A DNA stretch of 64,000 nucleotides from Ampelocalamus luodianensis (lineage: Eukaryota; Streptophyta; Magnoliopsida; Poales; Poaceae), in the NCBI GenBank assembly GCA_036346255.1, contig CM070628.1:11547840-11611839 (forward strand), given 5' to 3'. This document shows positions 1 through 10,440 of this stretch, one piece after another (positions within the stretch are counted from its first letter, which is position 1; the number at the start of each line of letters is the position of its first letter). The notes under the pieces were generated by a model. That model saw only the letters and a program-made list of their open reading frames with translations. It made no database searches and had not been told where the DNA came from. Made by a program: the position numbers and the translations under genes.

Positions 1-15
1 GGGTTTGTTTTTCAG

Positions 16-68
16 GTGAAAGAACGACCACTCTTTTGGTATCTGCTAATGCGGAGCTTATTTCATAG
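16..68 (+). CDS. Possible 3'-terminal exon of a gene entering from the left
   Basis: A pyrimidine-rich tract ending in CAG at 13-15 looks like a splice acceptor. One frame then reads 17 codons (ending ...LLVSANAELIS) to a TAG at 66-68. A polyadenylation-type AATAAA lies at 179-184, at a sensible distance for a short 3' UTR. The product cannot be recognised from so short a tail. A second T-rich tract ending in CAG near 110 could be another acceptor, which would make this internal or UTR sequence. Low confidence. Confidence 0.3.
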
Positions 69-1012
69 TGAAGACCCAAGAGGCTTTTGTTAGTTGCTCT
101 TTTTTTCAGGTTCTTAGTAGCTTGTTGTTCGAACTCGTACTACATATATCTGTGATGTATTGTTGGACCTTATTTGCTAATAAAAATTTATGTTATCGAT
201 GTCTACTTTTTGCTATTATAAAAGGGTGAATTATTTAAGTGGTATATTTGCAAGTGAGAAAAGAATTATTTCAGTATAGCCTTAGGTTGTAGGCCCATCG
301 TTTGGAATTCGCCCTGGCCTCCAAAACGGTAGGACTGGCCTTGACCCCTCCTGACGCTCTCGGCCACTCGGCTCACACCAACCTCCAGCCCTCTCCTCTC
401 CTCCCCTGTGCGCCACCGCTTGATTCTTTGCTGCCTTCTCCCTCCATCAACTTAAGACTCCTCGACGCTGCCAACCTCATCCTCGTATCCTATGGCCCTG
501 TTTTTCGTAGGCTTTTTCTGTGATTTAAAAGTTAAAAAGCCAAAGTCTAAACAAAGAGATAGTTTTTTCAAGTGATTTATGAAAATCTTAAGCCACTTTA
601 AGCTTATAAACCAAAAGCTATCTCAAGGGTGTTTTTTTTTTAGCTTTTGCGGGATAAAATATCCCTTTGCCATCAAACTTAGTTGAAATTACTCGCAAAA
701 CACCATTAGTATATAAAGTCCAAATCCTCTCATTTTTCTCACCCTTCCGCACCTTCATTTTTGCCTTCTGTTCCTTTCCCCTTCTCAACCTCCACCGTAT
801 CCCAACGCCGTCCCTCGGCCCTGCGCCCGATACCTCTGTCCCCGTCGACCCGCCGGCCTCCCTCGGCCCTATACTAGCATTAATTAGCCTTCACAGTAAG
901 TACTATTGCAGATTTTATCATAATGTTCAATTCAGAATTGCTTTTTTATAACACAATTCAGTACTGTTCAAACCTGTATTATTTCACAAGCTAAAAATTA
1001 TACTAGCATTAG
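69..1012. other. Possible 3' UTR, then non-coding repeat-like DNA
   Basis: The first 130 bases may be 3' UTR (AATAAA at 179-184). From about 300 to 500 there is a C-rich stretch with no recognisable protein. From about 490 to 660 a segment beginning GGCCCTG and containing AGCTTATAA motifs resembles DNA-transposon MITE debris. The remainder is AT-rich and probably belongs to the Helitron whose 3' end lies at 1041. The short ORFs here show no family signature. Confidence 0.4.
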
Positions 1013-1041
1013 CCGGCGCAATTGCACGGACACCCAGCTAG
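1013..1041 (+). mobile_element. Helitron 3' terminus (hairpin plus CTAG end)
   Basis: A 17-base imperfect hairpin (CCGGCGCAATTGCACGG, 1013-1029) is followed eight bases later by CTAG (1038-1041) and then T. A GC-rich hairpin shortly before a CTRR end, with insertion between A and T, is the defining 3' structure of Helitrons. The element would extend leftwards from here. Its 5' TC end was not identified, so the left boundary is unknown. Confidence 0.55.
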
Positions 1042-1162
1042 TTACACTAATACGCATTTCATGGTTATGCTTCACAAGCCCACTACTACTTGCAGACGAA
1101 GCAAGGGCTTCAATGTTCAACCAATACTAATATATCACTAGGTCTTGAAACATGCATCACAA

Positions 1163-2748
1163 ACCTGTGCTTGCACTTCCTGCACTGGTACATCCTCTCG
1201 CCCTCCATCATCTTCACACGACCTGACCTCTGATCACAGTTCCCTTCAAAGTGAGCAGAGCCCCCCTATGCTTCACCCTCACCTTCCCAATGCTCGGGAA
1301 CGCTTCTGCGAAAACGGCACCACCAGTCCACCACACCAAATCACGAAACTCATATACAACTGCCAAATCACGCAACCAAACCACTACACAGGCATTACAC
1401 CGAACACAAAAGTCGCATGCGTGCGCGCACCAGGGCATTCTAGTGGTGACCCACAGACGTTGTTGGAAATTGGCCTATATGAGTAAGGCATATTTTCTAT
1501 AATTTTAAAGTATGTATGATTTAGTACCATATTGCTAAGACAAGATAGAGCTGATCAGCATATAAGGTGGAGTCCTTACTACTCTTTGAAATATTTGACA
1601 CATGGATGAGGGTGGCATGAGGAGGGCACATGCGCGCGCGCATTCGTGTATTTTCGTGTGAAAAATCGTGTAACTTGTGACTTCGCCACTTGGCAGACCA
1701 AGTCCAGTGGGTAAATGGCTGGTTATGACAGTGGGTAAATGGCTGGTTAAGTTTGTCAGTTACCAGTCTGCATCTATATATATGTCTGAAGACGTTCAGA
1801 GCATAGTGCGTGGAAGAATAGCCTCCATTCTTTCTTTCTTCCTTCTGAAAACCTATGCTGTTGTATTGCACCGTCTGAACCTCGTCGTCTCTTCTTCTCG
1901 ACGTGCATCATGAAGAAGGGGAGCGGTATCTCTGATCCGTTGCTGCCGTGAAGACCTGCACGAAGGCGACAATAAGGTTTCTGGGCAGCGCATCTGCGTG
2001 ACCGCTTGCTGCACTACGACATCTACGTTTCTGCACTGCATCGAGTCTGCGATGTTTCCTGTTCTTCATCAGACCCATCTATAAGTCTTTCGTGTGACTG
2101 ATTGACTTGTTTACATCTTGTTTTTTCATATATTGCGATGTACAATGAGTTGCCTGCTGTTAGTACTGATTTATGCATTTTTTTGCGATATTTGCTTTCT
2201 ACTAAAATCTAGAATTAAAATATTGCTATCATTTTCAACGACGTTGACGCACACTTGCACGAACTCCTCCTGCTTGGCATCGCCCAAGGGGGCTAGACGC
2301 TTGAGTTCATCTGGATTATTCAACATCTCGCTCTGCGAAGCCAAATTAGTGCTCGGGAAAAGCGCGAGAAAAGGGAGATGCAGGCCGTATGGCCGGTCGT
2401 ACTTCCACTCACTTGGGCGTGTTGAGCAGCTTTGTCGAAGCCTCGAAGGAGTAGAGGAAGTTATCCGGATGGTAGTAGAGTTCGTGGGCGTATCCGGGGT
2501 GGAACTACGCGAGCTCCGTGAAGCTGAGAGAGGATATGGGGTTAGGGAGAAGGGGTGGGGTGGGGTGGGGTGGGGTGATGAGGACTCACTCGATGATGAG
2601 GGGGAGTGGAGCTTGGGCTCGGGTCAAGGAGGATGCGTCAGAGGTCGCCGGAGTGGAATTTGTGGAGGAAGGCGGCGAGGTGACGCTCGGTGGCACTAGC
2701 GCCGAGGATGGCGACAGCAAACGCCTCATGCAATCGTGGCAGCAACAT
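1163..2748 (-). pseudogene. MCM9: MCM9-like helicase pseudogene, N-terminal exons only
   Basis: Read on the minus strand, four exon-like blocks align in order with the N-terminus of plant MCM9 (MCM-family DNA helicase used in replication-linked repair). Exon 1 (2748-2590) has ATG at 2748 and a segment resembling FLHKFHSGDL. Exon 2 (2523-2413) resembles the FAEL...DP region. Exon 3 is split (2351-2240, then 1455-1431) and ends in a GSPLE motif. Exon 4 (1305-1165) contains FPSIGKVRVKHRG, LLTLKGTVIR and the start of the zinc-binding CRKCKH motif. Splice consensus bases are visible: GTGAGT donors after exons 1 and 2, CAG before exon 4, and GTTTGT after it. Exon 1 has an in-frame TGA (2638-2640) and exon 2 a TAG (2505-2507). 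A solo LTR sits inside exon 3 and a copia element lies 32 bases upstream of the ATG. The catalytic AAA+ core is absent. A functional copy presumably exists elsewhere; this is inference. Confidence 0.8.
1461..2239 (+). mobile_element. Solo LTR (family A, copy 1) in MCM9 exon 3
   Basis: A 779-bp segment starting TGTTGGAAAT is flanked by a perfect 5-bp target duplication GACGT (1456-1460 and 2240-2244). A TATATATA box near 1770 followed by a C/T-rich leader gives + orientation. It is clearly related to the segment at 41051-44279: both share the AAGGTGGA...TTCTT, GTGACTTGTGA/GTAACTTGTGA, GACAATAAGGTTTCTGG and CATCTGC blocks. No internal coding region is present, so this is a solo LTR left by recombination. 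The right end reads ...TTTCAAC instead of the expected TCCAACA, a small decay at the terminus. Confidence 0.82.
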
Positions 2749-2780
2749 TTAGGCGGCGGTTGGTGGGATGGGCGGGAAAG

Positions 2781-3010
2781 TGTAAACGGAATTGTGAAGA
2801 AAAACCATGAACCAATCAGGTTGGTCGGCGTAATATATATTGCCTTTGCCGTATGGGCAAACAGTAAACAACAACCGATAGTACCGGATTACATGATCGT
2901 GTACAGAATCAAAACAATCTGAAAACTATCATAAGCTATATACGATATATATGTAACAAATAATAACTACCATATACGAGATAAGAAATGTGCGAGGTAT
3001 ATCTCTAACA
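2781..3010 (-). repeat. 3' LTR of the minus-strand copia element
   Basis: The 230-bp LTR begins TGTAAACG on the + strand and ends TCTCTAACA; in element orientation it starts TGTTAGAGATATA. The adjacent purine-rich GTGGGAGGA (minus strand, complement of 3011-3019) is the polypurine tract. It matches the other LTR with scattered single-base differences and small indels. Confidence 0.9.
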
Positions 3011-3109
3011 TCCTCCCACAGTCGAATCGATCGGCTTCCGAATGTAGAAACTGGATCTGAAATCCTGAAACAACTGAATTGGAAGCCCCTTTATCATGAT
3101 GTCAACAAA

Positions 3110-3460
3110 CTATAGAGAAGACGACACATGCAGTACACAAACATGACCAAGAGACACCTTTTCTCGAACAAAGTGTATGTCAATATCAATATGCTTGGTA
3201 TGGCGATGTTGTACTGGGTTAGAAGACATGTAAACAGCGCTAACGTTATCACAGTAGATGACAGTTGCTGAAGCAAGGGGTTGATGGAGTTCCGTTCGGA
3301 GTTGACGAATCCAACAACACTCGGTGACCGCATGAGCGACGGCTCGGTACTCAGCCTCAGCACTGGAGCGAAAGACTGTAGTTTGTCGCTTGGAAGACCA
3401 ACAAATAAGGTTATCGCCAAGGTATACGTAGTATCCAAAGGTAGAACAGCGAGAGTCCAA
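3110..3460 (-). pseudogene. Copia RNase H domain
   Basis: This open segment carries the copia RNase H signature SSAEAEYRA, the YCDN block and the TKHIDID.HF.RE block in the right order. It is the C-terminal part of the polyprotein, next to the polypurine tract and 3' LTR. It digests the RNA strand of the RNA:DNA hybrid during reverse transcription. The ORF continues without stop for this domain but is separated from reverse transcriptase by stops. Confidence 0.85.
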
Positions 3461-3619
3461 ACAACCTGCCTAATCAGCGTCAGAGTAAGCTATTAGGAAA
3501 GTCATCGGAGAGGCATGAAGCTGAAGATCGTGGTCCAGGGTTCCCTTGACATAGCATAGAATGCGCTTTATAAGGGCAAGGTGAGGCTCTCAAGGTGCAC
3601 ACATACGAAGGCAGACCTG

Positions 3620-4499
3620 CTAAACAACATAAGCAAGATCTGGCCGAGTCGATGTCAAGTACTGGAGAGCACCAGCGTGGTTGTGGTACTCAATCGAGTC
3701 AGCAACAGGTGAGCCGTCAGTGGCAGAAAGCTTGGCTTGCGTATCCACGGGAGTGGCTATAACGTGGCACTCGAACATACCTGCATGCTGCAAAATATCG
3801 ACGACATACTGCTGTTGAGAGAGAAAGAGGCCGACAAGTGATCTAGTGATAGTGATCCCAACAAAGTGATGCAGGTCACCTAGGTCTGTCATGGCAAGCT
3901 CGTGACGGAGACTACGAATGAGCCGATCAAGGAGAGTTGTGGTCAACACTGTGAGGATGATGTCGTCCACATACAATAGGAGGTATGCAAGGTCGTTACC
4001 ATCCTTGAACACAAACAAGGAGGTATCGGAGGCGGAAGTGATGAAACCAATCGTGCGAATGTAGGTGGCAAAACGATGGTACCATGAGCGGGGAGCCTGC
4101 TTAAGACTGTAGAGGTACTTAAGGAGGTGACAAAAATGCTAAGGTCAGCTAGGGTCAACAAACCCAGATGGTTATTGGCAATATACTGTTTCGTCAAGTG
4201 CGCCATGCAAGAAGGCATTCTTGACGTCCAACTGATGTATCGGCCAACCCCGCGAGATGAAGAGACTGAGGACAACATGAATTGTGGCAAGTTTGACGAC
4301 AGGGCTGGAGGTACATCATAGGCGATGCCCAATGAGAGTAGCCACGAACAACCCAATGAGCCTTGTACCATGCAAGGGAGTCGTCAGAGTGGAATTTTTG
4401 TTTAAAAATCCACTTGCCAGTAACCACATTGGCACCTGAAGGACGAGGAACAAGAGACCAAGTGTTGTTCTCTAGGAGAGCCTGATGTTTGTCAGCCAT
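3620..4499 (-). pseudogene. Copia reverse transcriptase domain, frameshifted
   Basis: The N-terminal part (4499-4370) carries the copia block LVPRP.G.NVVTGKWIF.KF followed by a degenerate YKA.WVVRG. The catalytic YVDD box with the following IILT is in the 4018-3620 segment, in a different frame from the N-terminal part. At least two frame changes are needed to read the domain, so it is inactive. Confidence 0.85.
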
Positions 4500-5122
4500 G
4501 GCCTGTCGCCAGTTGGGATCCTAGAGAGCAGACCGGTAGGCCTTCAGAACAGGAGAAATCGAAGAAGTAATAGCTGAGAGATTCAATCGACTGATAGGAA
4601 ACACAAGACCGGTTTTGGCGCGAGTGGTCATATGATGAGGACCTGGCGCAGGCCAAGGAACCGGTCCAGCGGGTGCTGCTACAGTGGAGGAAACCACTAC
4701 TGGGGCGAGAGAAGGAACTGTTGCGCCAGTGATTTCGGTAGGAGAGGTTGCTGTGGCAGGTGAGTGTGCTGTCGCGGTAGGTGAGGCAGCAGTGATCTTG
4801 GTGGGGAAATTTGCCACAACAGATGGGTGTGGCGACTCAGCGGGGGATACATCATGGTTTGCCGCGATAGGGAAAGAGGCAGACGTGACAAGCGATGCGG
4901 TGAGAAAGCGAGACGTGGTAGAGGAAGCGACAATCGTGGGAGGTCGGGCGGCGCGAGAGGAGCTACTGGTCGAAGGGAGCGCTAGTGGCGGTGATTGCGT
5001 GGACATGAAATCGAGGAGAAAATCATGAGTCAGGTGTAGATGAGGTTGTGTGGGTGGAGAAAGGAAACACAGCTTCATCAAAGAACACATGACGAGAGAT
5101 GATGACACGTCTGGTGGAGAGA

Positions 5123-5900
5123 TCATAGCATCGGTAACCTTTGTGGGAGGAGGGGTATCCAAGGGAGACGCACGCTACCGAATGTGGGCTGAGCTTGTGA
5201 CAGGTTGTGGAAGATAGGTTGGGGTAGCATAAGCATCCGAAAACGCATAGGTGTTATAGGAAAGGGGGGTCGGCAATGTAGGCACTCATATGGTGTGAGG
5301 GTTTGGATTGCTTTGGAGGGGCGATGATTCATAATGTATGTGGCCGTGGCGAGGGCCTCAACCCGAAATGAGGACGACATATGTGCTTGGAACATGATGG
5401 TGTGCATAGTGTTGTTGAGTGTTCGGATGTCGCGTTCGGCTTTTGCTGTTTTGAGATGTATATGGGCAAAAAAGACAGAGATGGATGTCGTGAGTGCGAA
5501 AAAGGTTTGATGAGGTAGAATTCACAAACTCTGTCTCATTGTCCGCTTGTATGGACCCGAGAGGGATCTAAAATTGCGTACAAACATATGGGATGAGAGA
5601 GGCGAGGGTTTCATGAACACACGATTTTTGATAAAGTGGAAAAGACCAATAAAAATGTGAGAAATCATCAACAACAATGAGGTACTACTTGAAACCGGAA
5701 AAATGCTAGTACAAGAGAAGTCCATAGATCACAATGAACTAACTGAAAAGGAGCACTAGTATTGGAAGTGGAATTTGGAAAAGGCAGTCGAACGTGTTTG
5801 CCCAATTGACAAGTATGACACGTGGTGCGATTTGCTTTATTACAAGAAATTAAGGATGACTGCTCTACAAGGAGACCATGGCATCACCCACCCGAATGGC
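5123..5900 (-). pseudogene. Copia integrase domain, frameshifted
   Basis: Reading leftwards: the zinc-binding motif C..CQLGKH.RLPF, then HCDLWTS holding the first catalytic aspartate, then YLIVVDDFSHFYW, then a D.N.EFVN block with the second aspartate. The C-terminal part around 5407-5123 has the ATYIMNHRPSKA.....PYE block typical of copia integrase. A stop lies just before YLIVVDD and frames shift between blocks. Confidence 0.85.
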
Positions 5901-6360
5901 CCAATCGCCGATGCCACAAGGAGGTCGGGGCAGCGGATAGGATGGCATGGTGAGATGACGTTGGTGAAGAATGTGGTGGAGTGAAGAATGTGGTGAGATC
6001 CCCATCGCTATTACAACGAAGAATCATGTTCCTGGTTTGAAGGTCCTTGATAGAGAATCCGAAAGAGTCAAATTCAATGGAGTAAGAATTGTCATGAGTA
6101 AATTGTCGAACGGAAAGGAGATTGTGGACAATAGTAGGAATGACAAGGACGTTGTGGAGATGGAAGAAGTCACCTGAAGGAGTGGGAATGGATGTGTGAC
6201 CCGATCGGAGAATAGGCATGGAAGCGTTGTTCCCGACCGTGACACTGGAAGAGGTAGGTAGAAGGGAGAGGGAGTGGAGAGTACCATCATCGGATGCCAT
6301 ATGCGAGGTAGCACTGGAGTCCATCATCACCCATCCGCCGTTGATGCTGTGGAGGGACAT
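5884..6360 (-). pseudogene. Copia protease and GAG-pre-integrase region
   Basis: The aspartic protease active site appears as DSSATSHM instead of the usual DSGATSH, so the glycine of the DSG triad is replaced. Downstream the GAG-pre-integrase segment ends in LWHRRLGH.G. This 158-codon stretch is open but is separated from the neighbouring gag and integrase frames. Confidence 0.8.
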
Positions 6361-6785
6361 GTTGAGGGCGGAGATGAGGCTGGAACTATCTCAGCTTGCG
6401 GCATCGTTGGACTGGTACGATGGTGCAACCATACTGTTGTAGGCTTGCGTCAGTGTCGATGCTGGACGCAGGCCGATGAGGTTGACAGTGGAGGGAGTAG
6501 GGGCACGCCCCCCAAGGTTGGGCTTGGCCAAACCATGGTGAGAAGCACACCCATGGTCTAGTAGGCGCCGGTAGACCTCGGGAGTTGGAGGTGACGCCAT
6601 TGTATTGCCTGTTGTCGCTGCCACCTTTCTTTCCTTTGTTCTTGCTGTATGATTTGCCGTTGGAGTTGGGATCATCACGGTCACCCCGACAAGAAGAGTC
6701 ACCACAGTTTGGAGCCTAGGTAGTGGTGCTAGAGAGGAGAGCCATGGCCGCGGTGGTTTTGGCGGCATTGTCGAAGCGGAGCTCC

Positions 6786-7442
6786 TCAAGCAGCAGCATG
6801 GAGCGAAATCGAAAAAAAGGTGGGAAACGGAGTCTTCAAAGATATGATGGACGCGACATTGGAGAACCGTGGACTAAGGCCATGGAGGGTGTTGTGCACC
6901 AGCATGCGATCGAACACTGGTTGACCGATGTCACGGAGGGCATTGGCCAGCATCTTGAGCTTCTGGTAGTAGGTGGTCATGGATAGATCACCTTGAACTA
7001 AATTGTGGAATTTGGTATCAAGGTAAATGGCGCAGCTCTCCATGTTGTCCCGGAAGATCTCCTCGACAGCAGTCTAGAGAGCATGAGCGGATTGCTCAGG
7101 CATGATGATGTTGAGGATATCATCAGAAATGGATCCATAAAGCCATGTGAGGATTGTGATGTCTTGCTGAACCCAAGCGGTATCGTCGGAGCGAGGAGCG
7201 GTGCTGTCAATGTGTTGGAGGAGAGCAAATTTGCTGAGCATGGCGGTGAAGGACGTCCACCACTTGGTGTATTTGAGGCCTTCGGATCAAAGAACGATCG
7301 GAATATGTGTCTTGATGCTAGCAACATTGATGCAGTGAAGGACGGCGCCATGGCAGAGATTGATGCCGAGGCGACAGTGTCAGTGGCGAGAGCTAGGGAG
7401 GGGACAGAAGCAGAGCCGGTCGACAGCGAGCTCATGTCGAGC
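6786..7442 (-). pseudogene. Copia gag (UBN2-type) remnant
   Basis: The best preserved part (7043-6786) contains YLDTKFHNLVQGDLS, YYQKLK.LA..L.D.G.P and L..LSPRF, the hallmark blocks of copia gag proteins (UBN2/retrotrans_gag family). The first ~130 codons next to the 5' LTR are readable only with frame changes. The zinc knuckle that should follow (about 6700-6400) is not convincingly intact. Confidence 0.7.
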
Positions 7443-7449
7443 GATACCA
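7443..7449 (-). promoter_or_regulatory. Primer-binding site (initiator tRNA-Met)
   Basis: Immediately inside the 5' LTR, in element orientation, the sequence reads TGGTATC followed by GCTC. TGGTATCAGAGC is the usual copia primer site complementary to initiator tRNA-Met. Only the first seven bases match, so the site is weakened by mutation. Confidence 0.75.
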
Positions 7450-7680
7450 TGTAAACGAAATTGGGAAGAAAAGAGCCGTGAACCAATCAGGTTGGCCGGC
7501 GCTATATATATTGCCTTTGCCGTATAGGCAACAGTAAACAACAGCCAAAAGTACTGGATTACAGGATCATGTACAGAATCAAAACAATCTGAAAACTACC
7601 ATAAGCTATATACGGTATATGTGTAACAAACAATAAATACCATATACGAGATAAGAAACGTGCGGGATATATCTCTAACA
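7450..7680 (-). repeat. 5' LTR of the minus-strand copia element
   Basis: A 231-bp LTR matching 2781-3010 with scattered substitutions. It carries the same TATATATT segment and the ATCTCTAACA end. The base differences between the two LTRs record the time since insertion. Confidence 0.9.
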
Positions 7681-7685
7681 GAGAG

Positions 7686-8863
7686 GGCGGAGGGGAGAGA
7701 AATTCATCAGGTCAATCACCACTCCATTCACCCGTCACCACGATGTTGGCGTGGGTTTTGGGGAATTTTTGTTTGGTCATTTGATGTGCATTTTTGGGCA
7801 AGGTTTAATGCGGGCCTTTGCCGAAAGCCCGAAACAGGCTGTGGACTAGAGAAACTAAGGTACATTGGTTTGAGCCCATAATAAATCTGCTCTGTTATTT
7901 CTCTTTTGAGAGGAAATGTGCCTCTGTTGGTGCCTGTAATAGCGTCTTTGCCTTCAGTTCAGAAGTGCAGCATTAATTGCTCATACGTGTGCCATTCTGG
8001 ATTGCAGCATGCAGCGCGAAAGTGCTTAAGAGCTAAGTGAGCACAGATGTTGTTGCATCGGTTGCCAGTTGGGCTAACTTACTGGTTCGATCGAAGAAGA
8101 AATTAAGAAGTGCGTCTAAATGAATTTCCTGAACTTTGCGTGATAGTTCAACCAAGTACACTTTTTTGAGAGAGAGAGAGATAATTCAACAAAGCCTACA
8201 CCATACTCCATTTTACAATCAAGCCCACGGGAACCACCGGATGCTAGCTAGAAACAAAAACGCGCAGACAAACAACCACTCAACGCATGCAACGTACTCG
8301 CGCCAGCGCTTACACGCATGCATGTATGTCGCAGACAAACAACCACTCGACGCATGCAACGAACTCGCGCCAGCGCTTGCACGCATGCATGTATGTCCTT
8401 TGCAAAGGACCACACGATCAGACGATCGTCTCAGTCAGTCCCTTGCTCGCCTTAAGAACTTGGCAGTTTCTGGAGTTCTGCTCTGTACGCAGTACGTGCC
8501 CACCCACAGCCACAGGCAAAGACACGTGCAACGGCAGAATGCAAACGCGCGAGTCCAGCGGCCGCACGAGCAAAAGCGCCGAGGCTCCAGCTTAGCCCGA
8601 GCCCTGCACACCGGAAAGGCGGACACAAAAGCGATAAAGCGCCCGTGCCAGGCTGCCCGCCGGTTCTAGTCAGTGCGAGCAAGGCAGGTGCCCGCAGTAT
8701 TCGGCGGTCGACGACGGCCAATAAAACGAGGCGCACGTACGTACGCGCATGGTTGACTGGACATCGGACTCTGCCGGCCGGCCGGGTCGCGGCTCTCACG
8801 ACCGATCGACCAACAGAAGCGCGTGCTGGAAGGAGGAACCGCAGGGGAGCAGAGATGTAATCG
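7686..8863. other. Non-coding DNA with a tandem duplication
   Basis: No gene is recognisable. The first bases adjoin the copia insertion and may be former upstream sequence of the MCM9-like gene on the minus strand. A GAGAGAGAGAGA run lies at about 8168. From 8400 to 8860 the DNA is GC-rich with overlapping spurious ORFs on both strands. Confidence 0.4.
8264..8398. repeat. 67-bp tandem duplication
   Basis: Two adjacent copies (8264-8330 and 8331-8398) share CAGACAAACAACCACT, CGCATGCAACG and GCATGCATGTATGTC with only a few substitutions. Each copy contains GCATGC and the self-complementary GCATGCATG. No coding role is visible. Confidence 0.85.
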
Positions 8864-10440
8864 GAGAGGATATGAATGGATATCGGTTATTCTGTATTTT
8901 ATTCTATATTTTTTTAAATCAGAGTCCAACTTTGATACTGTCGGATACAAATATGAATACAGATAGTCTTAATCACGAATACGGAGAGAATACATGCTGA
9001 ACCAAATACGGATTGTCTCGATCAAGAATATTAAGACGGATATTGCACAGAAAAAATGTCGAAACTATGCCGTGGGATCCGTCGCCGCCTCCTTGCTTCT
9101 CCTCCGCCGCCGCGACACCGCCTCCTCTGGATCCTCCTCCGCCATCCGCTGCCGAGGATGCCACCTCCTGCTTCCCCGCGCGCGACACCGCCTCCTCCCG
9201 ACCCTCCTCCGTGGCTCCGCGACCACCGCCGAGGATGCCTCCAGTCAAGAGGCCATTGCTCGGCCTCGCCGCCGAGCATCGCAGGCGCCGACGGTTCCCA
9301 CTAGGCCACCAACACGCAACACCGTCACCAAGGTTGGGCGCCGGCAGTGCCTCCTTACTTCTCTTCTTGACCTCCTCCTCCGGACTGCGGGACCTCCGCC
9401 AACGCCGCCGCCGTGGACGCTTTTCTCGGGATCCGGGATTGGATATTTGGATTTTGGGAGGGGCGCGCAGTGGGCTAGGGCGCTAGGCAGCAGAGGAGGA
9501 GCGCCGAGCGACACCGGCCGGCGAGGCGGCCGGCGCCGAGGCCGAGCGCGCGCGCGGTGGCGCAGAGGACCGAGGAGCCGTCATACATATAAAGAGCAAT
9601 CAACCGTACTACATATCCAAAATACAACTACATTAGCAATTCAACAAGCAAATTTAACTACATCACACTATCATAGAGGTTAGTTGAAAAGTAGTAGCAA
9701 GTAGCAAGTCATAGTGATAAAATTACAAAATATGTCCAAAATATAACCAGCCAACTACATAACAAGACAAATACAACATATACAAAGTCTACAGATCAGT
9801 AGCAATAACCAGTTAGGGATACACAGAACGTTGACTGGTAGCAAGTTTGTAGCATCCCAATTTTTGAGGTTTTTTTAAAATATTTTATTTAAAATAAGGT
9901 TTAATAAAATTTTCATGGTTTTCTAGAATTTAACAAAGCTTAAATAGAATTTTCATAAATAAAAACGAAAATGATTTAATATGAATAAATCAAACATCTA
10001 TTAAATTTAAAAGTATTTTATTTAAGTTCCTTATGTTCAAATGTATTTTTCTATTTTTTTTAGAATTTTTCCGAATTCATTTGCTTTTTTCTACTTATTT
10101 GGATTTCCTATATTTTCTAAAAATAAAAAACAAATTTAAATACTTGAAAAGCCTAGTGAGCCGATTTCTCTCTTCGGCCCACTAGGCCTAGAGTTTACCG
10201 GATATCCGGATAGTAGATGCTATCCAATAAATTTTCCAGATAACTTCAAATCCGAGACATACTTCCTTCCCGAATCTATTTCTATATCCGACAAAAACTA
10301 TCAGAAATCCAAAAAATTCACGCTCCGATCTGCTTCTGTATCCAGCAAAAACTATCCAAAATCCCAAAAAATCCCGAATACCTTATTTCACGCTCTCCGA
10401 ATAAGATCGGTCGATAACTATCATATCTGTTTGCACCCGT
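8864..10440. other. Repeat-like region, possible decayed hAT ends
   Basis: 8864-9055 and about 10195-10435 both have dense GGATATCCG / TATCCGA-type motifs, as seen near the ends of hAT elements. The possible inverted termini and 8-bp flanks match poorly. Between them lies a CCGCCGCC-rich stretch (9080-9560) with spurious ORFs, then AT-rich DNA (9600-10140). At 9848 a TGTAGCATCCCAA motif resembles the start of a Ty3-type LTR, but no matching end was found. No gene is supported. Confidence 0.35.

Larger units (their letters stand above)
2781..7680 (-). mobile_element. Ty1/copia retrotransposon, complete but decayed
   Basis: A 4.9-kb element with two LTRs of about 230 bp (2781-3010 and 7450-7680), near-identical in sequence. 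The flanks are GAAAG (2776-2780) and GAGAG (7681-7685), a target duplication with one mismatch. On the minus strand the order is LTR, primer-binding site, gag, protease, integrase, reverse transcriptase, RNase H, polypurine tract, LTR. Integrase before reverse transcriptase is the copia order. The coding region is broken by several stops and frameshifts, so it is not autonomous. It inserted just upstream of the MCM9-like pseudogene. Confidence 0.9.

Noticed and set aside
2118..2699. A 193-codon + strand ORF
   Set aside because: It starts inside the solo LTR and continues antisense through MCM9-like exons; it has no motif and spans an insertion boundary.
8994..9683. Overlapping ORFs of 157 and 229 codons
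   Set aside because: They lie in CCGCCGCC-rich DNA where all frames lack stops; the products are Arg/Pro/Ser-rich with no domain and no splice or promoter context.
8864..10440. A single hAT element of about 1.6 kb
   Set aside because: The possible ends (AGAGATGTAATCGG and the inverse of GGGTGCAAACAG) and 8-bp flanks match in only about six of eight positions, and no further evidence supports one unit.
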